Source: Flavobacterium petrolei (GTDB lineage: Bacteria; Bacteroidota; Bacteroidia; Flavobacteriales; Flavobacteriaceae). Taken from it: DNA of 64,000 nt. How positions within the stretch are numbered: the stretch's first letter is position 1; each line of letters opens with the position of its first letter. Where the stretch lies: positions 434,001 to 498,000 of the forward strand of contig NZ_QNVY02000001.1 in assembly GCF_003314435.2 (NCBI RefSeq), written 5' to 3'. A program made the translations under genes and the position numbers. The notes beneath the pieces were generated by a model. That model was not told the DNA's origin, made no database searches, and was given only the letters and a program-made list of their open reading frames with translations. Positions 51,886 through 60,194 of this stretch are shown here, piece after piece.

Positions 51886-53256
51886 TTAGTTTTTGATAAG
51901 AGGAATTCCAAAATAGAATTCTAAGATTTTGATTTTGAAAATATAATCGTACTTGGTTCTGATAACTTCTGATTGTGCATTGGTCAATAAGGTTTGTGAC
52001 TGGTTGAAGTCAAATGAATTCATCAAACCTACATCGTACCTTTCTTTAGCATAATTATACGCTCCTTGTCTGGCTTCAAGCGCAACAACTGATGATTCAT
52101 AAGCGTTAAGCGCTCCTTTGGCATCTGTAAATGCAGTAAAAACATTTCTTTGTAAATCCAAATCTTGTTGCTCAACAGCAATTTTTGATCGTTCTAAACT
52201 CACTTTGGAACGCTCTACATTGTTTCTAACTGAAAACCCATTAAATATTGGAATAGATAATTGTGCTCCAAAAGACTGTCCTTTATTATCGCCAAACTGA
52301 TTGAAAAACGGCGCTGAATTTCGGGTGCCAATTATATTTCCCATGTTATCAAAAACAGGAACATCAGCATATGAAACCCTGCTATTAAAACTATAGAAAC
52401 CCTGCAAAGTAGGCTGAAAAGCTCCTTTTGCAATTTCCACGTCTTTTTGAGCAATCTCTAAATTAGTTCGTGCAATTTTCAATTCTGTTCTGCCTTCTAC
52501 CGCTTTGTCATAAATAGCACTTGGAGTTTGTGCCATAATATTATTCTCATCCCTCATATTTGTGTCATCCACAACATCAAAATTTTCAAAATCCTTTAGC
52601 TGTAGCAACTGCGCTAAACTTAATTTTGAGATTAATAAAGCATTGTCCGCAGCTATAACATTCTGATTATTTTGCGCTACGGTCGCTTTTATATCCAATA
52701 AATCTCCACGAGGAATAGATCCCGCTTTGACCAATTCTTCAGAACGCGCATATTGCTTTTCATTGATTCCCAATTGTTCCTTCTGTACTTTTAAGTTTTC
52801 TTTGTTAAAAAGAACCTGCAAAAAAGCATTGGCAACATTTAAGGCAATATCTTCCTGCATTTTTAACAATTGATATTTGGCTGCTACTATCGAAAGATTG
52901 GCTTTACGAAGCGTGTTCTGATTTTGCAATCCTTTATAAATATCAACACCAACATTCGCGCCAGCTGAAGTAAACTGGGTTGTCTGATTCCTCAATAAAC
53001 CCGTGGTAATATCCTGGTTCAAACCAATATTCCAAGAATGGGAAGCACTAGCATTAAGAGAAGGAAGAAAATTCCCGATAGCATCTTTTTTACCAATAAG
53101 TGCTGTTTTTGAATCCAATTCAGACTGTTTGATGGAAATATTATTTTGAATGGCGTATTTCACGCATTCCTCTAAGGTCCATACTTTTGATTGTGCTTGA
53201 GCTGTAACGCAACAAATCAGCATGACCATTAAACTAAGAAAACTTCTTTTTTCCAT
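51886..53256 (-). CDS. TolC-family outer-membrane efflux protein
   Basis: From the ATG at 53256 the protein has 456 residues. The signal peptide ends near 22 (TAQAQ). Two repeat halves of the OEP family follow, with WTLEECVKYAIQNN and later YDVGLMNSFDFNQSQTLL. It forms the outer exit duct. It lies 6 bases upstream of the adaptor and is co-transcribed. The longer frame to 53289 was rejected. Confidence 0.92.
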   Translation of the reverse strand: MEKRSFLSLMVMLICCVTAQAQSKVWTLEECVKYAIQNNISIKQSELDSKTALIGKKDAIGNFLPSLNASASHSWNIGLNQDITTGLLRNQTTQFTSAGANVGVDIYKGLQNQNTLRKANLSIVAAKYQLLKMQEDIALNVANAFLQVLFNKENLKVQKEQLGINEKQYARSEELVKAGSIPRGDLLDIKATVAQNNQNVIAADNALLISKLSLAQLLQLKDFENFDVVDDTNMRDENNIMAQTPSAIYDKAVEGRTELKIARTNLEIAQKDVEIAKGAFQPTLQGFYSFNSRVSYADVPVFDNMGNIIGTRNSAPFFNQFGDNKGQSFGAQLSIPIFNGFSVRNNVERSKVSLERSKIAVEQQDLDLQRNVFTAFTDAKGALNAYESSVVALEARQGAYNYAKERYDVGLMNSFDFNQSQTLLTNAQSEVIRTKYDYIFKIKILEFYFGIPLIKN

Positions 53257-53290
53257 ATATTTTTGAATAAAAGCGCAGCATAGCTGCAAA

Positions 53291-53298
53291 CAAATTTA
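53291..53298 (-). promoter_or_regulatory. -7 box of the TolC operon
   Basis: TAAATTTG on the minus strand fits TAnnTTTG, 35 bases before the ATG. No clear -33 element is present. The leader contains a small hairpin (GCAGC-TAT-GCTGC, 53275-53287). Confidence 0.35.
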
Positions 53299-53449
53299 AC
53301 TTTTTCTAATAAAAATCTATGAATTAATAAAAAATATTTTGTTCATAAATCCGTTATAAAACAATTAGACTTTAGAAATTAGCATTTGTTACAAAAATTC
53401 ATAAAAAAAGAATAGTTTTGTTAATTTTGTTTTTCTAACTCCTGTCAAA

Positions 53450-54859
53450 ATGCTTAAATTCTCTTCCAATCTATTAATAATCTGTTCGATTCTATTTGTT
53501 TCAAGCTGTGCTACAACAAGTAAAATAGGTGCTTTGAAACCAGAACCAGATGATGCGACCCCATTGATTTATGAAAACACTCCTTCATTTATCAATATGC
53601 CAATTAGCGTAAAACTAAAGGATATTGAGAACCAAACTAATGCATTGCTGAGCGGATTGATTTACGAAGACAATAGTATTGAAGACGATGACATCGAAAT
53701 GAAGGTTTGGAAACTCGCTCCAATTACGATCAAAAATGATATTGGGGAAAAAGGAGAAAAAATTAGAACCATTTTACCTTTAAAGGCTATTGTCAAATAT
53801 CGAATTGGCACTAAAAAATTGGGAATCGAAATGTACGATACCCGAGAATTTCATCTTGATGGAGTTGTGACTTTAGTAAGTGATGTTTCTCTTATCAATT
53901 GGAAACTAAACACAAAAACGGAACTAAAATCATTGGATTGGAATGAGAGTCCTACGATGACCGTTTTTGGAAAAAATGTTCCGGTTACTTATTTAATTAA
54001 TCCTGGAATAAAACTATTTAAATCAAAAATTGAGAAAAAAATTGATGACGCCATTGCAAAAGCTATGGACTTTAAACCAAATGTTTTGGGGGCCTTAGAG
54101 AAAATCTGCGTTCCTTTTCTAATGAATGACACGTATGAAAGCTGGCTTAGAATAGTCCCAATAGAAATTTATTCGACCAACGCGAAACTGAAAAATGACA
54201 CTTTTGTATTAGATATGGGAATGAAATGCAACATGGAAACCTTAATTGGAAAACAACCGGAATCTAAATTTAATGCATCCAAAATTATTTTAAAACCCGT
54301 TACTAAAATTCCTGAAGACATTACGGCCAACATTGTTGCCATTTCAACGTATCAGGAAGCATCAAAAATCATGACTAAGAATTTTGCCGGTCAAGAATTT
54401 GGTTCCGGCTCAAAGAAAGTAAAAGTTCAAAATGTAGCAATTTGGCACAAAAAAGGAAAAATGATAATTGCTTTAGATATATTAGGGTCTGTGAATGGAA
54501 CTATCTATTTAGCCGGATTTCCCCAGTATAACGAAAAAACTAAGGAAGTATTTTTTGATCAATTGGATTACGCTTTAGATACAAAAAACAAATTGATGCG
54601 AACTGCAAATTGGCTAGCCCAAGGTTTGGTGCTCAAAAAAATCGAACAAAGTTGTCGTTATTCTATAAAACCAAACCTAGAAGAAGGTCAAAAAAGTATG
54701 TTGACTTATTTAAAAAACTATTCTCCAATGCAAGGTGTTTTTGTAAATGGAAAGATGGAAGACATTCAATTTCAAAAAATCCAATTAACGAATCAGGCTA
54801 TAATTGCCTTTATAAAAGTAAAAGGAACTATAAGTGTTTCCGTTGACGGATTGAAGTAG
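53450..54859 (+). CDS. DUF4403 lipoprotein
   Basis: The 469-residue protein has a lipobox SSC, C20 modified, and a long beta-rich body with the DUF4403 blocks FINMPISVKLKDIENQTNALL and FEHLDGVVTL-like strands. Members are thought to be surface or periplasmic barrel-like proteins; the role is unknown. Two -7-like boxes (53413-53420 TAGTTTTG and 53422-53429 TAATTTTG) precede it. Confidence 0.85.
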   Translation: MLKFSSNLLIICSILFVSSCATTSKIGALKPEPDDATPLIYENTPSFINMPISVKLKDIENQTNALLSGLIYEDNSIEDDDIEMKVWKLAPITIKNDIGEKGEKIRTILPLKAIVKYRIGTKKLGIEMYDTREFHLDGVVTLVSDVSLINWKLNTKTELKSLDWNESPTMTVFGKNVPVTYLINPGIKLFKSKIEKKIDDAIAKAMDFKPNVLGALEKICVPFLMNDTYESWLRIVPIEIYSTNAKLKNDTFVLDMGMKCNMETLIGKQPESKFNASKIILKPVTKIPEDITANIVAISTYQEASKIMTKNFAGQEFGSGSKKVKVQNVAIWHKKGKMIIALDILGSVNGTIYLAGFPQYNEKTKEVFFDQLDYALDTKNKLMRTANWLAQGLVLKKIEQSCRYSIKPNLEEGQKSMLTYLKNYSPMQGVFVNGKMEDIQFQKIQLTNQAIIAFIKVKGTISVSVDGLK

Positions 54860-54957
54860 AATTGTTCAGACATCAGTTTTTAATAACCAACAAACTGCAT
54901 ATTTAAAACTTAAGTACGCTGTTTTATCGTTTCCCTTTTGATACTGATAGTATTCTA

Positions 54958-55221
54958 TTACGATTTATTCTTTTTCATTCGATAAATAGCATAACCAATT
55001 CCTGCAACCAAAATATAAGGAATCACCATCAGGTACACAATTCCGTCATTTACCGCTGCAGCTTGCGTTGCATTGCCTTCACTTGTTAATGCAGCGCGAC
55101 ACATAGCACATTGTGCATTTGCAGTTGGGGTAAAAACACTACAAACAAAAAGAAATATAAAAAAACTTACCTTCTTAAATGTATGGTTCGCTTTTGAGCT
55201 TTTATTGGATTTAATATACAT
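54958..55221 (-). CDS. Small secreted/membrane protein with CxxC
   Basis: The 87-residue protein has an N-terminal hydrophobic segment (18-30), a CAMC motif (C38/C41) after AQ, and a C-terminal membrane helix (about 60-80). Its start overlaps the end of the DUF420 gene by 11 bases. It is the last gene of the oxidase assembly operon. A copper or heme-linked role would suit the CxxC but is not shown. Confidence 0.65.
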   Translation of the reverse strand: MYIKSNKSSKANHTFKKVSFFIFLFVCSVFTPTANAQCAMCRAALTSEGNATQAAAVNDGIVYLMVIPYILVAGIGYAIYRMKKNKS

Positions 55222-55795
55222 AATAAGGCGATATCATTAAATAAACAACTACTCCGGTAACAGCAACATACAACCAAATTGGAAATGTAATTTTCGCAAT
55301 CTTTTTATGTTTGTCAAAATTTTGTGCCAAAGCCCTAACATAAGTTATTAAAACCATCGGAATTATGGCAATTGATAGTATAATGTGCGTAATGAGAATT
55401 ACCAAATAAAAGATCCTCATAGATCCTATGTTTAATTTCTCAGAATCTTCTAATATTAAATTATGATTTGCATCACCAAAAACTGCAGAAACAGAAGTCA
55501 TGTGATATGCCACATACATCACCAAAAAAGCAACAGACAAGGCGATTGCGCCAGTCATTAATCTTTCGTGAAGTTTCCTTTTACCATTTTTAATTGCAAT
55601 AACGGCAGCAATTAATAAAACAGCCGTAATTCCGTTAGTAGTAGCATAAATAGGAGGTAAAAAAGATAGAGGAGCTACATTATATCCAAGATCTTTTAGT
55701 TTGACACCAAAAAGAATAGCAACTGCAACCGGTATTATGATGGATACTGCTATTATAAATTTGTTCATTTTTTTTTCAAGAGAAACATTTTCCAT
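55211..55795 (-). CDS. DUF420 (CtaM-like) membrane protein
   Basis: The 194-residue protein has about five helices with conserved His in AYHMT and LVILITHIILSI. DUF420/CtaM proteins support heme-copper oxidase maturation, which agrees with its place after SCO. It starts 2 bases downstream of the SCO gene. An internal ATG (MNKFIIAV, 9 codons on) is an alternative start. Confidence 0.85.
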   Translation of the reverse strand: MENVSLEKKMNKFIIAVSIIIPVAVAILFGVKLKDLGYNVAPLSFLPPIYATTNGITAVLLIAAVIAIKNGKRKLHERLMTGAIALSVAFLVMYVAYHMTSVSAVFGDANHNLILEDSEKLNIGSMRIFYLVILITHIILSIAIIPMVLITYVRALAQNFDKHKKIAKITFPIWLYVAVTGVVVYLMISPYYVY

Positions 55796-55797
55796 TT

Positions 55798-56484
55798 TTA
55801 TTCTTCTAATAAAATATTAATATCTTGTTGTAAGTTTCTTACTCCCATTTTATCTAAACCGTCATAATATAAAATAGGGTTTCCAAATTCATCATTTCTG
55901 CAACGAATATTTCCATTTTTATCAATCAAGGCGAACAATCCTGAATGTTCAAAACCACCTGCAACTTTTTTATTTTCACCTGCGTAAAGATTGAACCCTT
56001 TATTAGCAAGATTAAATATGTAGGCTTTATCACCAGTCAAGAAATTCCAATTAGTGGATTTTACTCCAAGAAGATTGGCATGTTCTTTTAATACTTTTGC
56101 AGTATCATGTTCCGGATCGATAGTGATGGAGACGATTCCAAAATTAGGATTTCCAAAAAACTTTTTCTCAATAAGAAGCATACTTGCATTCATCTTCGGA
56201 CAAATCGTTGGGCAAGTTGAAAAGAAAAACTCCAAAACATATACTTTACCCTTGTATGTTTCATTGGTCACCTTCTTACTGTCTTGATTGATTAATTCAA
56301 ATTTCGGCGCAGGACCTATTTTAATTAATTCACCTTCTTCTGTAGTTGTTGGATTAACACTATCGAGCCTGTCGCCTTGAACCACCTTATCATTTTTAAT
56401 TCTTTCTACAATTTTTGGAATAGCATAAATTCCAAAAATCAAAATAATAAAAGAGATACCTATATATGATTTATTTTTAAACAT
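55798..56484 (-). CDS. SCO-family copper delivery protein
   Basis: The 228-residue protein is anchored by one N-terminal helix and has a thioredoxin fold. It keeps all three copper ligands: C91 and C95 in CPTIC and H180 in FEHSG. SCO proteins load the CuA site of cytochrome oxidase. It is 6 bases downstream of the SCO-like gene. Confidence 0.92.
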   Translation of the reverse strand: MFKNKSYIGISFIILIFGIYAIPKIVERIKNDKVVQGDRLDSVNPTTTEEGELIKIGPAPKFELINQDSKKVTNETYKGKVYVLEFFFSTCPTICPKMNASMLLIEKKFFGNPNFGIVSITIDPEHDTAKVLKEHANLLGVKSTNWNFLTGDKAYIFNLANKGFNLYAGENKKVAGGFEHSGLFALIDKNGNIRCRNDEFGNPILYYDGLDKMGVRNLQQDINILLEE

Positions 56485-56490
56485 AAACTA

Positions 56491-57132
56491 TTATATTTTT
56501 CTGGTGGCGTTATTGTTCTTTTTAAGTGCTGCACGATATTCATATAGAATCACTTTGAAATCATCGAGCATTTCGTTACTCAACTCCGCTGGGTGAAATG
56601 TACTATATCCTTCTTTAGCATCTTTTACCAATTTTCTACCGCGAAGATTTCTCTTCTTATCAACAATATATACCTTTGGAGTTCCCAATTTATCGTCTAA
56701 TTTCTCTACTAATTTTAATTGATTGTAATAAGCCTGAATTTCAACAGGAGAAGCAAAAACAAAGCGCCATTGTGCAACATCCGTAAAGGCTCCTAAGGCA
56801 TCCACCACTTTCTTCGCATCTTTTTCAGTTCCGGTTGGACAAACCATCACAAACTGAACATCTTTAAACTCGTGATATCTTTGATAAATTTTCTGATTTA
56901 AATTGAAAAGATTTCCTCTGTTTATTAACAGCTCTGTCCCCATAAAACCCAAAATAGTCACTTTTCCATTCAAAGTAACTTTTTGTCCGTCTAAAGATTG
57001 CCAATTGCCAAAATCAGCAGTATTGGGAGTTAATGTTGGTAATTTAGTAAACCCATTTACGCCAGAAGCAAAAAAAAGGTAGGCAACTATAGGCAAAATA
57101 AAAAGAACGAAAAGGACAATATTTTTTTTCAT
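56491..57132 (-). CDS. SCO-like membrane-anchored protein lacking the copper cysteines
   Basis: From the ATG at 57132 the protein has 213 residues. A membrane anchor (4-20) precedes a thioredoxin-like fold. The position of the SCO active site reads LGFMGTELLINRG with no CxxxC. A single cysteine sits in VMVCPTGTE. It seems a degenerate or specialised relative of SCO. It lies between COX IV and SCO in the operon. Confidence 0.6.
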   Translation of the reverse strand: MKKNIVLFVLFILPIVAYLFFASGVNGFTKLPTLTPNTADFGNWQSLDGQKVTLNGKVTILGFMGTELLINRGNLFNLNQKIYQRYHEFKDVQFVMVCPTGTEKDAKKVVDALGAFTDVAQWRFVFASPVEIQAYYNQLKLVEKLDDKLGTPKVYIVDKKRNLRGRKLVKDAKEGYSTFHPAELSNEMLDDFKVILYEYRAALKKNNNATRKI

Positions 57133-57206
57133 TGTAATGATACTTTTATAGTACAAAAATAAAAAAAGGTACGCAATGCGTACCCTCTTTTTGAATTAAT
57201 ATCTTG

Positions 57207-57557
57207 TTAAAAATTCCATTTTATAGTAGAATTTTTAAAAACCTCATAAATATAATCCCCTTCAGTCAAGAGAATAAAGAGTATATATAATATCAGAAAA
57301 ATCAGAGGAAAAACAACTGCATTTCTTAAAGTGCTTTTTTCTCCCTCCATGTGCATGAAAGCCCAAACAATATAATACGCTTTGTAAACAGTAAGAGCGT
57401 AGAATATCCAGTTCAGTAAATTCAAACCCATTAGATTGTTCATGTGTAGCGCTTCAGGCTTCAAAATTCCTAAAATTACTTCTACTACTGTAACGGCAGA
57501 CAATATTCCGAAAACTTTCCAGATTCTACCTATATTAGATACGTGTTCGTGTGACAT
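57207..57557 (-). CDS. Cytochrome c oxidase subunit IV family protein
   Basis: The 116-residue protein has three helices, with HEHVSNIGRIWKVF at the start and an AFMHMEGEKS segment between helices 2 and 3. The prokaryotic COX4/CyoD-like family matches by length and topology. Confidence 0.85.
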   Translation of the reverse strand: MSHEHVSNIGRIWKVFGILSAVTVVEVILGILKPEALHMNNLMGLNLLNWIFYALTVYKAYYIVWAFMHMEGEKSTLRNAVVFPLIFLILYILFILLTEGDYIYEVFKNSTIKWNF

Positions 57558-57576
57558 GATAATTACTATTTGAAAA

Positions 57577-58554
57577 TTAAACTAGATAGAAAACTGTAAA
57601 TACAAAAACCCATACTAAATCGACAAAGTGCCAATAAAGACCAACTTTCTCTACCATTTCATAACTTTTTCTTTTCTCATAAGTTCCAATTAATACATTG
57701 AAAAAGATAATAATGTTTATCACTACTCCCGAGAACACGTGAAATCCGTGAAATCCAGTAATAAAGAAAAAGAAATCAGCAAATAATTTACTGCCGTATT
57801 CGTTTCTAACCAAGTTAGCACCTTCCACCACATAATGAGCTTGACTCAATCTTGCTTCAGATTCTGCTCTTGATAAAATTGTTTTCTGTTTTTCAGCAGT
57901 AACAACCTCAGTTCTGATTAAAAGTTCAGGATGAGCTTTGAAACCCGCTTGAACTTCTGCAACAGAGTACGATGGTAGCGCTGGTTCACTCATAAACCAT
58001 TTCGCCTTGTTTCTTGTTAGTTGCTCTCTCTCCTCAGGTAAAGTTGCAGCAAAATCAGCTAATGCTACACGATGTCCATCTTTGTCCACAAATTGAAGCA
58101 AACTACCTCCTTTTGTTTCAATAGCACCATATTCACCTTTGATGAAATTTTTCCATTCCCAAGCTTGAGATCCTACGAAAATCAAACCTCCAATAATGGT
58201 TAAGAACATGTACAGAATCACCTTGTTTTTTTTCATTTGATGACCTGCATCAACAGCCAAAACCATTGTTACTGATGAGAAAATCAAAATAAAAGTCATT
58301 AAGGCCACATAATACATCGGAGCAGATACTCCATGCATAAACGGAAAGTGTGTAAACACTTCGTCAGCCAATGGCCATGTTTCAATAAATTTAAATCGAG
58401 AAAAACCATACGCCGCCAGAAATCCAGAGAACGTTAAAGCATCTGATACGATAAAAAACCACATCATTAATTTGCCATAACTTGCTCCCATTGGCTCATT
58501 GCCGCCTCCCCAAGTTTTTTCTTCACTATTAGCAGTAGTAACTGTCGCTTCCAT
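57577..58554 (-). CDS. Cytochrome c oxidase subunit III with an extra soluble insertion
   Basis: The 325-residue protein has the COX3 helices and the C-terminal GFHGFHVFSGVVINI and HFVDLVWVFVF motifs. Between the third and fourth helical pairs (about residues 132-240) lies a soluble segment of about 110 residues, rich in Glu/Lys/Ala (LPEEREQLTRNKAKWF). Normal subunit III has only short loops there. It follows the shorter subunit III gene by 42 bases. Confidence 0.85.
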   Translation of the reverse strand: MEATVTTANSEEKTWGGGNEPMGASYGKLMMWFFIVSDALTFSGFLAAYGFSRFKFIETWPLADEVFTHFPFMHGVSAPMYYVALMTFILIFSSVTMVLAVDAGHQMKKNKVILYMFLTIIGGLIFVGSQAWEWKNFIKGEYGAIETKGGSLLQFVDKDGHRVALADFAATLPEEREQLTRNKAKWFMSEPALPSYSVAEVQAGFKAHPELLIRTEVVTAEKQKTILSRAESEARLSQAHYVVEGANLVRNEYGSKLFADFFFFITGFHGFHVFSGVVINIIIFFNVLIGTYEKRKSYEMVEKVGLYWHFVDLVWVFVFTVFYLV

Positions 58555-58596
58555 AAAAGTTATTCGTTAAAAAGTTCCCAAATTTACGTTTTTTTC

Positions 58597-59184
58597 TTAT
58601 TTAAAGAAATATAAAAACAAAAACAAATAAACCCATAATAAGTCAAGAAAGTGCCAGTACATTGCACCAAGTTCAATTCCAAGGGTTTGAGATGAATTGT
58701 ATTTTTGTTTAAAATGATTATAAATTATAATTAGCAGTGAAATCACGCCACCAGCAAGGTGAATCAAGTGCACAACCGTAACAACATATAAAAAAGTAGT
58801 GGTTATTGAGCTTCCGCTTCCGGTGAAATAATAACCGTTTTCCACTATTTGACCAAATCCTACGAACTGTAAAATTACAAACAATATTCCTAGAACTAAT
58901 GTGCTCAAAAGAAAAATTGTTGTTTTACTTTGATCGTTTTTTTGAATGGACTTTTTAGCCAAATGAAACGTTACACTGCATGCGATAATCGCTACAGTAC
59001 TGTAATAAAATGCCGGTGGCAACTGAAAATCTTTCAACCAGTCGGCTCTGGATTTACTTACCACAAAAGCACTCGTAAGTCCTGCGAACATCATGGTCAT
59101 ACTCACCATTGCAAACAACAAAATCAACTTGTAGGATCTTGCCGTTCTCGATTTTTGCTCGGCTGCTGTCATTATCATCTCCAT
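58597..59184 (-). CDS. Cytochrome c oxidase subunit III family protein
   Basis: The 195-residue protein has five helices. VVTVVHLIHLAGGV and YWHFLDLLWVYLFLFLYF are the conserved COX3 segments. It is the shorter of two adjacent subunit III genes. Its start is 2 bases after the cyoE stop. Confidence 0.85.
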   Translation of the reverse strand: MEMIMTAAEQKSRTARSYKLILLFAMVSMTMMFAGLTSAFVVSKSRADWLKDFQLPPAFYYSTVAIIACSVTFHLAKKSIQKNDQSKTTIFLLSTLVLGILFVILQFVGFGQIVENGYYFTGSGSSITTTFLYVVTVVHLIHLAGGVISLLIIIYNHFKQKYNSSQTLGIELGAMYWHFLDLLWVYLFLFLYFFK

Positions 59185-59186
59185 AA

Positions 59187-60089
59187 CTATCTTAAAAATT
59201 TATCAAATATATAAACTAACTGTAATAATGTAATATAAGAAACACTCACCAACATTAAGGTACGGGCTGCTTTTGCGGTTCTCAACTGATACAATCGTAC
59301 GGCATAAAATAACATCCATAGTCCCAACAAAAATACAATAACCGCTGCAATAGGCGTAATATACAAACGACCTGTATAACCCAAAACAGGTAAAAGCGAG
59401 GCTAAAATCAACCAAACTGTATATAAAATAATTTGTAAGGCTGTACCTTTATCTTTTTTACCAGTAGGCAACATAAAGAAACCTGCTTTTTCATAATCTT
59501 CATACAAAAACCATCCAATAGCCCAAAAATGTGGGAATTGCCAAAAAAACTGAATTAAAAATAAAGTCCCTGCCTCTATTCCAAATTCTCCTGTGGCCGC
59601 AACCCAACCCAACATAAATGGAATTGCTCCCGGAAAAGCTCCAACAAAAACAGACAAAGAAGTCATGGTTTTCAAAGGAGTATAAACACTTGTATACAAA
59701 AATATAGAAATAGCACCAAACATTGCTGTTTTAGGATTGATTGTATACAACAACGCAATTCCAACAACTGTTAAAAGACTTGCAATAATCAAAGCCGTAG
59801 CTTGCGACATCCTTCCAGCCGGCACAGGACGGTTTTTAGTTCTATCCATCAAAGCATCTAGGTCTTTTTCGATTACCTGATTAAAAGCATTTGATGCTCC
59901 AACCATGCAATAACCACCAACAGCTAACTTTAATAAAACCATCCAATCTAACGAATGCAAATCATAAATTCCAAGCATAAATCCTGCAATCGACGAAAAA
60001 ACGACACTAATTGCTAAACGTGCTTTGGTGATCTCGCGGAAATCAATGTAAACAGATTTTAATGAAAAGGGATTTTGTGTTGCGTTCAA
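59187..60089 (-). CDS. cyoE: Heme o synthase (protoheme IX farnesyltransferase)
   Basis: The enzyme adds the farnesyl tail to heme b, needed for heme o/a oxidases. The 300-residue protein has seven or more helices. The prenyl-diphosphate site is NQVIEKDLDALMDRTKNRP with D78 and D82. It is the first gene of the operon and lies behind a clear promoter. Confidence 0.94.
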   Translation of the reverse strand: MNATQNPFSLKSVYIDFREITKARLAISVVFSSIAGFMLGIYDLHSLDWMVLLKLAVGGYCMVGASNAFNQVIEKDLDALMDRTKNRPVPAGRMSQATALIIASLLTVVGIALLYTINPKTAMFGAISIFLYTSVYTPLKTMTSLSVFVGAFPGAIPFMLGWVAATGEFGIEAGTLFLIQFFWQFPHFWAIGWFLYEDYEKAGFFMLPTGKKDKGTALQIILYTVWLILASLLPVLGYTGRLYITPIAAVIVFLLGLWMLFYAVRLYQLRTAKAARTLMLVSVSYITLLQLVYIFDKFLR

Positions 60090-60122
60090 TGCTAAAGATT
60101 ATTTGCTTTGTAAAAACTTTTG

Positions 60123-60154
60123 CAAAAGTAGGCTATCAAAAGGGATTTGACAAA
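60123..60154 (-). promoter_or_regulatory. Promoter of the oxidase assembly operon
   Basis: TTTG (60151-60154), a 20-base spacer and TACTTTTG (60123-60130) on the minus strand fit the consensus. Transcription would start near 60116, 27 bases before the cyoE ATG. Confidence 0.7.
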
Positions 60155-60194
60155 AAACAATTCATAAAAAGATTATTAATCAGTAAAATAAAGA

